DNA from: Paralithodes platypus
Lineage: Eukaryota; Arthropoda; Malacostraca; Decapoda; Lithodidae
Assembly: GCA_032716605.1 (NCBI GenBank)
Contig: CM064509.1
Span: forward strand, 49,176,230 to 49,240,229
Reading direction: 5' to 3'
DNA length: 64,000 nt
A program made the position numbers and the translations under genes. Below the pieces are notes generated by a model. The model saw only the letters and a program-made list of their open reading frames with translations, was not told the DNA's origin and did not search any database. Position 1 is the stretch's first letter; each line of letters begins with the position of its first letter. Below are positions 23,378 through 36,039 of the stretch, one piece after another.

Positions 23378-24420
23378 TTACCATCTAAACTATGTCATCT
23401 TTCCTCTGATCAAGCGAACCAACTAATCTCTGTTTTATCTCAGTCTCCCAGTGTGTTCCGTGATACTCCAGGGCTCACTTCTTTGGCCTTGCACGACATC
23501 GACGTAGGGGATGCAATTCCCATTAATCCCTGGAGCCCCGGCTAGTTTTGTAATGTTTGCGCACCAGAACCCGGCCGGTTTTCAAAAAATGGTTTTATTC
23601 CAGAAACAATAGCGAATGGGTTAGGAATGAAGGAAAAACCACGAAAAACCGCTCAAAAAGCTTTAAAAATGGTCCTACAGAGCCCCCGAAAACGGATTTT
23701 TCAAGAATAAAAAATTGAAGGCAATTATCCCAAAAAACCAGGTTATTGCGCGCTCGCACGTGGACTTTGAGAGTTTTCAACCATCGGCACGGTTGCGTGG
23801 GATACGGACACAGTTCCCATAAAAATCTGAGCCCTCCTTGAGTGGCTACACCTGAGGTTACGGTCGGCGCAATTAGGGTGACGGGTCAGGCGCGTCTCTG
23901 GGGCTGTGCGTTGCATACATCGCCGACGTGTCAGACGCGTCGCTGGGGCTGTACGGGTTAAACTATCCCCCTACCGTGTCTCGCCACAACGCAGGAGTAT
24001 ACTGCAAGTCGAGCTTGACTTCATGTTTTCAAACCAGCTGATCAAAAGGGCCTTAAGCCAGTGGAGTAGTCCGGTCATACTTGTGCCAAAGCCAGACGGA
24101 AGCCATAGGTTACGTATGGACTATAGGCAAGTTAATGCTATCACAAAGAACGATACCTACCCACTGCAACGGATCAAAGATTGCATTTACCAGGTTGGCC
24201 TCATACAGCAGTAAGTTTAACTTAATGAGAGGATTTTGGCAATTAGCTCTCCCTTGTAGTGAGGTAAATATTATGCTTTAGTAGTGTGCTTTCAAGCCTT
24301 CAGCTGTGAGATGCCTTGCAGTTCGAATAACGCTCCAGCTACGTTCCGGCTATGTTCTGATGTGGTACCTGGAGACGTTGCCTACTTTGGGTGATATCCT
24401 TATTATATCCTCATTATAAT
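23378..24420 (+). pseudogene. gypsy reverse transcriptase, broken and truncated
   Basis: The frame of the linker gives SVFRDTPGLTSLALHDIDVGDAIPI up to a T2 MITE at 23527. After it come KLSPYRVSPQRRS, SQWSSPVILVPKPDGSHRLRMDYRQVN and NDTYPLQRIKDCI. A frameshift near 24205 is followed by SKFNLMRGFWQL, then degenerate NNAPATF and AYFGDILIIS where the catalytic YLDD box should be. The rest of RT and all of RNase H are gone before the polypurine tract at 24501. Removing the MITE plus one TTAA restores IPIKLSPYRVSP in frame. Confidence 0.82.
23523..23961 (-). mobile_element. TTAA MITE, family T2 (copy 1), inside RT
   Basis: A 431-bp element (23527-23957) lies between TTAA repeats at 23523-23526 and 23958-23961. 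The terminal inverted repeats are TCCCTGGAGCCCC and the inverse of CCCGTACAGCCCC. It is inverted relative to the copy at 25215. Paired GACGCG-type words lie near one end. No protein is encoded. The insert with one TTAA is 435 bp, a multiple of three. Confidence 0.92.
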
Positions 24421-24500
24421 CTTGCTGTTGCCAATCTGGTGGTGAATCTATTTATGTATTATGTTTAATATTATGTACTATACTCCTTAAACTCTTTTCT

Positions 24501-24510
24501 AGGGGGGAGG
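24501..24510 (+). promoter_or_regulatory. polypurine tract
   Basis: AGGGGGGAGG directly precedes the 3' LTR. This is the standard location of the plus-strand primer. Confidence 0.7.
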
Positions 24511-26436
24511 TCTGACATACGGAGCCCTGTATGTTAATTTAAGAATTAGAATTAGAGTTGAAGGAGTGTCAAACTACCCAAGCGGCGAAGCAGACTAGCG
24601 AGCGAACCAGCGAGTGGGAAACCAGCTCGCCCGCATACCAGCAAACAAGCCTTCACACCTGCGTGCGTCATAGGGGACCCTGCAAACTACTTTGATGACC
24701 CGACGCTATGACGTATGATCGACGCCAGGAGCCCCCATTGGACCATGCACCTGCTATGCAACTCGAGGAGCTATGATAGGGGCGCGCACCATCACTCGCC
24801 TCCTGATTCGTTCCTACACCATCATTGTTTAGTATATAAGACCCGAGTAGTGGGCATTCAAATCAGTCTCATTTGGATTTGGGGAAGGTGAACTTGCAGC
24901 TGGAGGAAGACGGGGTGAAGTATTATAATGGGATTGTGACTGTCAGTCAGATTATATAAGTGTATGTTAAGTGTGTTCGGTGTAAACACTTACGTTATGT
25001 TGGTTAGTGAGATATGTGATTGGGACGTTAACGCTACTATTCTGTACTTAACTATTTGATTGGGAATTAACGTTAACGCTATTATTATGTACTTAACTAT
25101 TTTAGTTGACTAACTTGTGGACTAAAGCAACTCTTTAAGTAATTGGGTTACGATGAAAGTAATACTATTGTTTTATATTAATACTTACGAGTTCTTTCAT
25201 TTTCTTTTAATTAACCCGTACAGCCCCAGCGACGCGTCTGACGCGTCGGCGATGTATGTAACGCACAGCCCCAGAGACGCGCCTGACGCGTCACCCTAAT
25301 TGCGCCGACCGTAACCTCAGGTGTAGCCACTCAAGAGGGCTCAGATTTGTATGGGAACTGTGTACGTATCCCACGCAACCGTGCCGATGGTTGAAAACTC
25401 TCAAAGTCCACGTGCGTGCGCGCGAGCGTGCAATAACCTGGTTTTTTGGGATAATTGCCTTCAATTTTTTACTCTTGTAAAATCCGTTTTCGGGGGCTCT
25501 GTAGGACCATTTTGTAAGCTTTTTGAGCGGTTTTTCGTGGTTTTTCCTTCATTCCTAACCCATTCGCTATTGTTTCTGGAATAAAACAATTTTTTGAAAA
25601 CCGGCCGGGTTCTGGTGCGCAAACATTACAAAACTAGCCGGGGCTCCACGGGTTAAGCTTACATTGCTTAACGGTGCTTAGTACGGTGATGCTATTGTCT
25701 CATATTAGTAATATCGCCTTAGACTAACATGGCTGTGTTAATATTACTTCTAGTGATTTCCTAAGCTGAAGATTTTTTTTTTAGCTTCAAAATATTATTT
25801 TTGCTTTTCATATTATTTGAGTGAGACCTGAATCGAATCTATGAAGCGATCCTGTAACTTAATTTACTCATAATCAAACCTCAATGTTACGTGGTTAAGA
25901 AATACATTTAACTAATTATTAAATATATATCTAACTTTTTATGTGACTTTGATATTAATCCTGATGATAATAATAATATAATACTATTAACGTAAGACAA
26001 GAACCAAGAATAATAACTAAATTTAAATATAAATAAAAGGACATATAAGAAAACTATCTATTCATTTCAAAAAGGGTAAGAGACAGAAATATTCTTACTT
26101 TAATATTTATCTTTCAAGACTTTTTATAGAATTAATAGTCCTTTTTTAGATATAACTTCTTCGGTTCATAACCATAGCCTACTAAGCTTCGGTTAAATAA
26201 TAATTCTTTATAAATACTACATGACTTTAATTAGTTTCAGTATTTTTCATAATTAAAGAGTATCAGTCAATAAAGGATACTAAGTCCTAAGATCCAAAAG
26301 GAAAGGAAGCAACAACAGGAAATTATTTTATTAGATTTTACTTTTGTTTTGCCTTCAGCTGACTGATACCTTAATATATATCTCTGTGCTATCTAGATTC
26401 ATCAAGTTAACCACTTGAGGATCAAGATACGTAACA
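24511..26436 (+). mobile_element. 3' LTR of the gypsy element (with MITE)
   Basis: It matches the 5' LTR from TCTGACATACGG to ACGTAACA. The length is 1926 bp, of which 442 bp are a T2 MITE and its duplicated TTAA. The remaining 1484 bp equals the 5' LTR length. Scattered single-base differences include G/T at the site near 24876 and A/T differences in the 26 kb part. Confidence 0.93.
25211..25656 (+). mobile_element. TTAA MITE, family T2 (copy 2), inside 3' LTR
   Basis: A 438-bp element (25215-25652) lies between TTAA at 25211-25214 and 25653-25656. Ends are CCCGTACAGCCCC and GGGGCTCCACGGG, giving 13-bp inverted repeats with two mismatches. The 5' LTR of the same retrotransposon has a single TTAA here (15678-15681), which proves insertion after the retrotransposon arrived. 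Its sequence matches copy 1 in reverse orientation. Confidence 0.95.
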
Positions 26437-26755
26437 ATATATATATATATCTTCCATAATAGTAGGACAAATAGGAAAAATAACTCCGTGCATCACCATC
26501 TTTATTTCGAGTCTTGGCCTGCTCTAGCAGCCATCATCAGCTAAACATCATGATCCAATAAATTGAATGAAAATAGTTTATAGTTTAACTAATTATTTAG
26601 TCTAATGAACCAACAATTATACAATTGAAAATAAAGTTAACTTAATATGTTAACAAATTTGAAACTTCTTAAAAAGCTAAACATACTAAACCAAACTCGA
26701 AAATTGTGTACGGTTATCAGGAGTGGAAACACACTGTAAACAAATATCATAACAT
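26437..26755 (-). mobile_element. Penelope-type terminal sequence with hammerhead-like motif
   Basis: After a short (TA)n the minus strand contains CTGATGA-T, then a GC-rich hairpin (GGCTGCT..AGCAGGCC), then CGAAAT and TAAAGATG (26540-26500). UUUA/UAAA can pair around the core. An AT-rich tail runs to 26755. It resembles the blocks at 6779 and 63530 in layout but not in detailed sequence. Noncoding. Confidence 0.45.
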
Positions 26756-27690
26756 TACAAGATCGCTATGAACATGTCTAAAATCAAACATTGGCCTATA
26801 AAAACCGCCGTTTTAGCAAGAGTTGTATTTATATTTTTCAAAGAATAGTCAGCAGAAAAAGTAAAACCAAAGAATAATGAGAGAAGGTGATGGTTGATTA
26901 GTGTGTTGTTGTAGAGTAAGCGAAAGTCGTGTATTATAATGTGACGGGCAGATAGATGGAGAAATTCGGTTTTGGAAGCCCTGAAAGTAACACGCAAGAG
27001 CAAATCAGGTTATTTGTGAGTCCTACTAACGGGGAGAACTAACTATTCTATATATATATTTGTTTTTTCTATGTGATTGAGGGAGGCAACAGGCAGAACT
27101 GCCTATAGCGAGTGCCTCCCCCATAGTTGAAAGAGTGACAGGGCCAAAATCAAGGGACGTTCGAGCCAAAATGCCTGGACACACGGAGTTTGAAGCAATT
27201 TAAGTCATAGGAAGAGGGAAAGACTGATTCTGGGAGAGAGTTCCAGAGGTCAGGTGTTCAGTAGAAGAAAGGCTGAGAGTAACGTTTCACTCTCGGGTTG
27301 GAGAGTTGCAAAGAGTAGGGGTGGGATTGAGTTGCAAGACGTGTACCACATGCCCTACGTAAAGGAGGTGGTATACACTGGGAAAGCTCTGAAGAACACT
27401 GATTATTATAGTAGCGATAGAATAACGAGAGAGATGCAACATTGCGGCGGAGAGAGAGAGATTGCAGAGAGTTGGTGAGTGGACGGAAGTTAATGATACG
27501 AAAGGCCTTCCTTTCAACTTTGTCTAGGAGAGTGGTGTGAGAGGAACCTCCCCACACATGTGAACAATACTCAATACAAGGACGCACTATGCCCCTGTAC
27601 AGAGCAAGAAGCTGTGCAGGGGAAAAAAAACCCTAAGGCGGTTGAGGACACCCAGCTTCTGGGAGGCTGCCTTAGCAATATTACTACGAT
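26755..27690 (-). mobile_element. LINE A fragments (two 3' pieces)
   Basis: 26755-27003 matches part of RT (FRASKTEFLHLSARH). 27035-27690 is a separate 3'-end piece with RPCIEYCSHVWGGSSHTTLLDKVERKAFRIIN and RNVASLSLFYRYYNNQCSSELSQCIPPPL, followed by the 3' untranslated region. Its (TA) junction near 27045 resembles those of other LINE A copies. Both pieces are 5'-truncated pseudogenes. Confidence 0.75.
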
Positions 27691-28595
27691 AACATACAAG
27701 GCAAGTTATACAATAGGTACAGAACAACACTTTTATATATAAATAATTAGTTATAGGTTCACACACAATATATGGAAAATATTAACATACAATAGAACAT
27801 ATACAACTCACAGGAGGAATATAGAATCACAGTCTACTTTAGTAGTGATGAAAGCGTGCATACGCATACTCTAACGCGTGCTCAGAATGTTTGAATAACA
27901 CGTGCTCAGAATGTTTGAATAACACGTGCAAAATCTATTTATGCAATTATCTTTTGGTATGGGTTATTAGATCGAATCAAACTTTTGCTTTACACAATCT
28001 GAGGTACATAGGTTAGACAAATACAAATGAAAATAATTAACTAATGTGTTTAAGTAATTAAGTTCTAAGAATTGCGTTTAGCGAAGTCAGTCTTTTTTAT
28101 TGGCACGAAGACACGTTTTCTCTACTCATTCGACTATAGTTTAATTTACATTTAATATGAAATATTTACTAATAGGGAATCAATAAAAGTTAAGTCTGTG
28201 TTATCGAGTGTTGGGATGTTTCAAAATTAAATTTCTACTCTTTAATATCCCATATTACATTGATGCGGGAATGCCCAATCATATGTTTACAATGTTTTAA
28301 ATAGGGAAATAGCAAGGATAGAATGTGTGTTTTGTCTTACTGAAGGGTTATTACACGGTTTAGCAATAAGGAACTCTTAATGTTAGAGACACACTATGAC
28401 TATTGAATTTAGTGAATTTCCAGGTGTCGGAGAGTGACTAGGTGCTATATCGTGGGCTTAACGTAATGGATTTCTGTTACGGCACTCTTGTTTATTGGGT
28501 GTCTGGGTAGGCCTGGACTTCTGTGTTGTGCAACTTGCTGATTTTCTCTTCTCGCCTTCGATGGTCTCGTACCACTAGCTGCCCTCACTGGGCTT
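27691..28595. other. no recognisable feature
   Basis: AT-rich sequence without coding motifs. A 24-bp word (TGCTCAGAATGTTTGAATAACACG) is duplicated in tandem near 27878-27926. Nothing else stands out. Confidence 0.5.
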
Positions 28596-29776
28596 AATAC
28601 TAAGGAGGCATACAGACCGGAGTGTTCCTACTTTTGTACTCAAAAACTTTTCTTCCGTGCCTATTCCCTGCCTACTGTAGGCATACTCCTCCGTCTCTAT
28701 CTTTCTTCCAACGTCTTCCCTTCTTGTTGGAAGTTTGCTCTCATTCAACCTGTCCCAAAGAAGGTTGACCGCTCTCAACCCTACAACCATCGTCCAATTG
28801 CTCTCATTTCCTGCATCTCTTCAGTTTTTAAAACTATTCTTAATTTTACATTTCTTAAGCATTTATTTTCCCATAATCTTCTTTCAGATCGCCAGCATGG
28901 TTTCCTTAATCCGAGAACGGCAAGGAGACTCTTAAGAGGTTTTACTAGGCGAAGGCGACGGGACTCTTAAGATACAAGGCCTAAAATTAGCCTTTTAAAA
29001 GACCCCAAAATCACTCAAATCAAAGGAATATGTGATTAAGTGAGATAATTTCCCTCCATACCTCCTATCACTCCTCCACATGTGTCAACCCCCCCCCCTT
29101 CCATTATCACCTTGTTTATCCCTTGTTTATCGGTTTATTTACCGCGCCAATGTCTCCCACCTCAGGGATGCATAGAGAGAGTGTGGCAAGAGAAAGACAG
29201 CAAGAGAGAGAGATCAGTCTGCCTTCAGGCCTCGAAGAGGGAGGGTGTATGTCTCGAGCGCCTCTCACCTCATGACTGGAGGGTCGATAATAATTTGTCT
29301 TTTTCACCCCAAATACTATTCCCACTTGTTTTATTGCTGTTACATGTTAATATCTTCAAATTAAACGTAAAATAGGCGCATATGAATAAGCAATAAAGAT
29401 ATTTATCAGATAATGACGATTTTAGGCGGTAATGAACCAAAATATGCCCGCTTGGCGCGCACTTTTAAAAACCAATGGCGCGCTGTTCTCGGGTTAAGGT
29501 CCGCTCTACTGGTGATCTCCCTGCTTATCTTACTAAGTCTTGGTCATCCTCTCTTCGGGACTTCAGTGAGACTTTTTGTATTGCGCTAGACATATTGAAA
29601 GTCTTTGGTAGAGTCTAGCACAAATCTTTAATTTCCAAACTACCCTCCTTCGGTTTCTGTCCCTCTATCTGTACCTTTGTCTATAATTTCCTTTCTGACC
29701 ATTCCATAGCTGCAGTTGTGCATGGCCATCGCTCACTTCCTCAACCAATTAACTCCGGTATTCCTCAGGGTTCTGA
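28596..29776 (+). mobile_element. LINE A RT fragment split by a MITE
   Basis: 28596-28905 gives a family A RT start (SCWKFALIQPVPKK-like, LLSDRQHGFL). 29498-29776 continues with RSTGDLPAYL, FRDFSETFCIALDILKVF-like and HSIAAVVHGHRSLPQPINSG words. The T3 MITE lies between. The fragment ends abruptly at a GT-rich sequence. Several frameshifts and stops. Confidence 0.75.
28906..29497. mobile_element. TTAA MITE, family T3
   Basis: A 584-bp element (28910-29493) lies between TTAA repeats at 28906-28909 and 29494-29497. Ends TCCGAGAACGGC and GCTGTTCTCGGG give a 12-bp inverted repeat with two mismatches. It interrupts LINE A RT at TTTCCTTAAGGTC, which is continuous in the copy near 35143. No open frame of note. 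Confidence 0.85.
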
Positions 29777-30509
29777 AATTCCTATATAATTATATCCCAG
29801 TGAGTGTGTATGTGTAGCTTGCAGGAGTTGATGTGTCTGTACATTAGTGTATGAGTGTTCATGGAATGCATGTGAACTGTGTGTGATTGTGGGTGTGTTA
29901 ATAAGTATTGAATTATGTGTTTATAGTACTGTATGTGCAGTGTAAGAAAACGTTTACATGTTTGCTTGTCCATGCGTGCGTGCGAGCGTGTGTGTAGCAA
30001 TTAAGCTCGTTCCCCAGGTTTGTCCCCTTCCTGTATAGTTTAAAAATTGCACTCTACATCATTGTCTCTGCTTAAATGGTTTTCTCTTTGCTTCTGTACT
30101 TTCATATTATTGCCACCGTTCCGTTCCTTTTCCAAACTAGGACATGCTGCAGGGGTTTTTAATCTCCGTCATTTCCATCATATTGTGTCTCATGCTTACT
30201 GAAATAGCCGATATATGGTAAATATTATTTAATGTGGGAACATTGTAAAACATGTATAGCAGCAAATAACATTCAAGATATTTGCGAGAAGAAATCAAAG
30301 ACTACTGATTTTAAAAGGATTTTGCAGTGTTAGGAAATATTTTGATGTAAACTTAAAGCACGTTAAATGGTTGTTTTATGTATATAATAGACCATTTCGC
30401 TTCGGAATAATATACATATTTATTACTTACTGTACATAATGCAGTCCTGGAATATTTTATCCAGGAAAGATTGTGAGTGCAGTTCAATGAAGTATTTAAC
30501 AAACGATAG
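29777..30509. other. no recognisable gene; GT-rich then AT-rich
   Basis: 29790-30000 is imperfect GT-rich sequence. The remainder is AT-rich with no motif. Confidence 0.5.
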
Positions 30510-31029
30510 TGATTTGACAATGTATAGTATAATAAGACATTATATTTGACAATGTATAGTATAATAAGGCATTACAGTATATTTGACAATGTATAGTATA
30601 ATAAGACATTATATTTGACAATGTATAGTATAATAAGACATTATATTTGACAATGTATAGTATAATAAGACATTATATTTGACAATGTATAGTATAATAA
30701 GACATTATATTTGACAATGTATAGTATAATAAGACATTATATTTGACAATGTATAGTATAATAAGGCATTATATTTGACAATGTATAGTATAATAAGACA
30801 TTATTTGACAATGTATAGTATAATAAGACATTATATTTGACAATGTATAGTATAATAAGGCATTATATTTGACAATGTATAGTATAATAAGACATTATAT
30901 TTGACAATGTATAGTATAATAAGGCATTATATTTGACAATGTATAGTATAATAAGGCATTATATTTGACAATGTATAGTATAATAAGGCATTATATTTGA
31001 CAATGTATAGTATAATAAGGCATTATATT
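30510..31029. repeat. 32-bp AT-rich satellite, ~16 copies
   Basis: The unit ATTTGACAATGTATAGTATAATAAG[A/G]CATTAT is tandemly repeated with very low divergence. A single A/G position separates two unit types that alternate in blocks. One unit is shortened. There are no spacers, so it is not a CRISPR array. Confidence 0.95.
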
Positions 31030-31478
31030 TAATTACACATCGGCATACAAGCCTAGTAGGAAGTTAGCTAGAAACGATAAATATTAGTAAATATAGAATA
31101 ATATATTGTATGCAATAATACCAACTGGGACGAAATTTCACCAGATTTTGCATATAATATATCAGTTAATCAGCTTAAATAAAATGATAAATGCGTCTTG
31201 AACACACTACGGTGTAATTAACTTTAATTAGCATTTTTGGTATTAACTCAACATAGCTCCTTGGAATGAGTCGCTAGGTCTTCAAGATAATAAGTCTTCC
31301 TTATAACTAGCTCTAGGTCTCTCTCACTCTCTCTCTTTCTCTCTCTCTCTCTGTTTACTTTTTGTTATCCAAATAGACATACTCCCCACAATTGTTCACT
31401 TCATCCCTGCCTCTCTCCTTCCCTGGAAATTGGCCCTTCTCAGTCTCCTTCGTTTTTCTGTATCTCCCACCCACGTCA

Positions 31479-31531
<53 letters not shown>

Positions 31532-33109
31532 GTCCCATAATTCCGGATTATTTTATGCTTTTATATGTCCTCAGCCTATCACACAGTTAATGCAATATAA
31601 TCCGTTCTATCAAAAGATAACCTAATCGAGCCTAACACATCCTAAAGTAACATATTTCAGAGGATAAAACGATTCTAGGATGAGCAAAATTAATTGATTG
31701 TAAAATGACATACATGAATAAATCGAATACCCAAATATTTCCTTCCTTTCTTCTCTATGGCACCCTCTATATTTTGGTCTCCAAATTTGTCCCTTTCTTT
31801 TACATACTTTCGCTTATATATAGCATTCTCTCCCTCTCAAACACTCATTCCTTACCTTTTGCTTCTATACCTTCAGTTCTATCTTTGTTTTACCCTTACT
31901 ATCTCATTTTCCATGTAACATTAATTGGCTTCCATTCAACTACAGTATCAATATAGTACCTTCTGGAATGGTAACACCTATGACAAAATCAAAAAGGTTC
32001 CAGGTTCGATTAACTTTCTCCTTACACCCAGTGCTTCTGTTCACCAAACAGTAAATAGAAAACGGGGGTTAGTGGACATTTCTGACATCTACATTCAGGG
32101 AAGTAAACTGTAGTAACCTATATAATATACAGTAGACTCTGTGTACCAGGCTGCATAACTCATTGCAGTTACCCACCACCGACTCCAAAAGGAGATTTCC
32201 GCCCCGGCCAAGCAAGCGCAGTCTAGCGTAAGCTACCCAACATTTACTTTACTGTTTATCTAACTATCTCAATATGTATGTATTAATCATTCTCTTTTAC
32301 TCCCTCTCAACTCCATCTCTCTCTTGTCCTCACATCCCTCTTTCCCATTCCCTCCCACTTGCAGCCAAATTGTCCGAGGTCACGACACGACACAGAATAA
32401 AAACATCACTACCTCAGTCCTGCCCAGTGTGTCAATAAAACAGATAAAGCGAGACGAATGAGGTGGGTTTAACAAGACAAGGGGGCGAAAATAATGGGAA
32501 GAGAGAGGGAGAGAGAAAGAGAGAGAGAGAGAGAGAGGGGTGGGGGGGGGGAGGCATATTCATGGACAGCAGATTAAAGACACAGTGACCCTATTTGGAG
32601 AGCAAATAAAACATCAAGGGATTAGAGAACACAAATATTCGTAAACAAAATATTTGAGGATATGCGGAAGGAAGAGCGATTGATACGTAGAAATGTTAAG
32701 GTGTCGAAAAGAAAACGTTTTACGTAGAGAAAAGAAGGATGTGCTAGATAGAGTGAGGCGAGGAAGGCAAAGATAACTTGTTCGTGCATTTTTATGGAAA
32801 CAGAACATAAATAAGTTTAATGAAGAATAGCGAAAAGGGAGGAGGATATATTAATTATATAACTCAGAAGAGATACATAAAATGTAAGGTAATTGAAATG
32901 GAGAAAAAGAGGTTCAATTTAATTTAGATAATTGGGTAATAAGAGAAGAAAATCATATAATATACAGTATATGCACTATAAATGGAGAAAACTCCGGATG
33001 GTGGTAAAGAATCTGAAATAATACAGCCATTGAGAAACTCGAGCTGATAATTATGTTCTATATGAACAGTATATGAACTTGATGAGACTGGGGAAAATAA
33101 TCATAATGC
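31030..33109. other. no gene seen; microsatellites
   Basis: This holds a (CT)n run at 31479-31529, a shorter one near 31319-31352, and (GA)n at about 32500-32538 followed by a G run. The rest is AT-rich unique-looking sequence. Short open frames have no recognisable motif. Confidence 0.5.
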
Positions 33110-35787
33110 AACTCGTATGATCGCCACACCACCATCAACACCACCTCGCTTCATAGGGATACCTGGGATCAGAGCCGGGCAGTTACCCTCCACCATGCAC
33201 TTTTCAACTTCCACCTAACACTCTCGATAGATGCAGGGCAACGGACGTCTTGGGAAACATACCCCATGTGCCTCATCAACACTGAGGGCAACCCCAGCCT
33301 GCCATTCAAAACACCTTCTCCTCCTATCAACGCACTATACTACAAACACCTTACATACCTCACAATCTATTTACCATAAAATTACGACTATATGACCAGC
33401 CTCGGAGTCCCCAGGAGGGGGGGGGGGGGGGACCAGAAATGCCCCCATCCAACTGTCCCCTGAACACGACTCAACAAAATGCTCTGGACCACTACCTTCT
33501 ACTCTTACTATTAACTTCTGCAACATTCGTGGCCTCTCTTCTAACTTCCACTCTGTGGAACACCACCTCTCCTCTGCCAAACCGGATCTTCTCTTTCTCA
33601 CCGAGACACAGTTGTCTGGGACTACTGACAGCAAACCCCTCTCTGTATCCTACTACTATCTCTATCCTCAGTTTCGAGCCAAAGGTGGATGTTGCGTCTA
33701 TGTACGCAACAATCTTGCTATCTCTCGTGTTCCCAACTTAGATTCTTCTGAATTCTCAACTCTGGCTAAAGCTTTCTTATGACTCTCAAACTAAATATTT
33801 CTGCGCTGTTTATCTCTCTCCTAATTCTACTGACTATCCAAAATTCTTTGACTATTTAACTTCTAAAGTGGAACAATTCTATCCATCTTTCCTTTCGCAG
33901 AAATCTCCATCTTAGGAGATTTCAACGTTTACCACCGCCAATGGCTCTCCTCTGTTTCCACTGACCACCCTGGGGAACAAGCCTTCATCTTTTCTATCCT
34001 AAACGACCTAGAGCAGTTAGTCCAGCATCTCACCCGTATCCTGGATCGCTTCGGAGATCGGCCCAACGTTCTTGACTTATTTCTAACCTCTAACCCTTCC
34101 GCTTATACTATAAAAATGTTCTCTCCTTTGGTCTCCTACGACCATTAACTAATATCTGTCACCAGTTCTATCTCTCCGGTCCGGCTACCCGATCCTCCCA
34201 ACCGGCGGCGCTTTTGGCACTTTGGCGCTGCCGACTGGGAGGCTCTTCGGCAGTACTTCTTTGATTTTCCTTGGAATTTATTTTGCTTCCGTGGTCGGAG
34301 AGTGCTGAATGCATTACCAAGGTAATCCTCTCGGGCATGGAAGCATACATTCCATTTTATTTCTATCAGTCTAATGCAAATAAATCTTGGTTTACTCACG
34401 CTTGTCCTACTGCTGTCCGCAACAAGGAGGAAGCATTCAAACGGAATCGACACCTTAAAACTCGAGAATCTCATTTTTCCTATGTTTCAGCCCAGAATCA
34501 AGCCAAATCTGTTCTTTGACTTGCCAAACACTCTTTCATCAATAATAAATGCACTGAACTATCCAACTCTAGCTCTTCCCAAGCTTTCTGGCAGCTAGCC
34601 ATAAACCTTTCCAACAACTTTTCTTCTCCGTCTTTCCCGCCCCTTTTCCACTCTGATGGCATAACCATCACTTTTTCCTCTGACAAAGCTGAACACTTCG
34701 CTCAAACCTTTACTAGAAACTCCACCTCTGATGATTCTGGTGCTATTCCTCCCTCTCCACCCCCCTCTCTCCTACTTATGCCTAATATTCTAATCTCTTC
34801 TAAAGATGTACTTTCTACCCTCTCTGGGCTTAATACTAAGAAGGCGTATGGTCCTGACAGTGTTCCTCCTGTTGTACTAAAAAACTGTACTTCCGTACTG
34901 ACTCCCTCCCTAGGCAAACTCTTTCGTCTCTGTCTCTCCTCCAACGTCTTCCCTTCTTGCTGGAAGTTTGCTCTCATTCAACCTGTCCCAAAGAAGGGTG
35001 ACAGCTCTCAACCCTCCAACTCTCGTCCAATTGCTCTCATCTCTTGTATCTCTTAAGTTTTTGAAATTATTCTTGCTTCCAAATTTCTTTAGCATTTCTC
35101 TTCCCATAATCTTCTCTCAGATCGCCAGTATGGTTTCCTTAAAGGTCGCTCTACTGGTGATATTCTTTCATATCTTACTACCTCTTGGCCATCCACCCTT
35201 CGGGACTTCGGTGAGACTTGTTCTATTGCACTAGACTTATTGAAGGCCTTCGATAGAGTCTGGCACAAATCTTTAATTTCTAAACTACCCTCCTTCGGTT
35301 TCTATCCCTCCATCTGTGCCTTTGTCTCTAATTTCCTTTCCGGCCGTTCCATAGCTGCGGTTGTGGACGGCCATCGCTCACTTCCTAATCCTATCAACTC
35401 CGATGTTCCTCAGGGCTCTGTCCTATCTCCCATTCTCCTTCTAATTTTCATAAATTATCTTCTCAACTGTACCTCCAGTCCCATCCATTCATACGCAGAC
35501 GACTCTACCTTAAACTACTCAATTAATTTTCCAGAATGCCCCAGCCAGCAATCCCTCAAAAACAAACGTAATGAAGCCATAGAACATTTATCTGCTGATC
35601 TAACTACTATTTCCAATTGGGACAGAGAAACCCTTGTTGCCTGTAATGCATCCAAAACTCCATTTCTCCATTTCACTACCCGTTCCAAACCCCCAGAGTA
35701 CTTTCCCTTATACTTAAACAATACACAAATCAATCCATCATCTTCTCTCAATATTCTTGGTATCTCTTTCTCTTCTGCTCTCACTTG
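33110..35787 (+). mobile_element. LINE A, near complete coding part, 3' truncated
   Basis: It begins with 5' leader-like sequence, including the family's G-homopolymer at 33417-33431, then the endonuclease and RT. Endonuclease words are CNIRGLSSNFHSVEHHLSSAKPDLLFLTETQLSG (33520-33620) and KGGCCVYVRNNL. The RT runs from about 34800 to 35787, with KKAYGPDSVPPVVLK, then KAFDRVWHKSLISKLPS, DVPQGSVLSPIL and HSYADDSTLNYS, catalytic pair retained. Frameshifts and stops break it at several points. It ends after NILGISFSSALT and lacks the 3' part present in the 11.5 kb copy. Confidence 0.83.
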
Positions 35788-36039
35788 ATTCGAGCCACGT
35801 AATCATCAGAGAGGCAATTGGCCCCTCCCCACTTTAACTAGTCGTTAAGTTAATAAAGCTCATGAATTGTAACAATTTTTATGCTCATTATCCTCCTCCT
35901 GCATTCCAATCTCCTGTTGAGCCCGTCCAGAATCAGAGTTTGTGCCCTTTACAATAGCAGCACAACAGTACTACTATTTTATGGTTTAATATTAAGTCAG
36001 TCAGTCAGCAAAACCTGCACTTCCTTAAAGGGATAAGTA
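35788..36039. other. no gene; contains a short shared repeat
   Basis: Sequence from about 35995 (AAGTCAGTCAG...CCTTAAAGGG...ATCAGCAAGAA) recurs at 38335-38400. It is probably a piece of an unnamed repeat. Confidence 0.4.

Noticed and set aside
28575..28790. Minus-strand 71-codon frame
   Set aside because: Antisense of LINE A RT on the plus strand.
30510..31029. Possible CRISPR array
   Set aside because: Units are contiguous with no spacers, and the context is eukaryotic.
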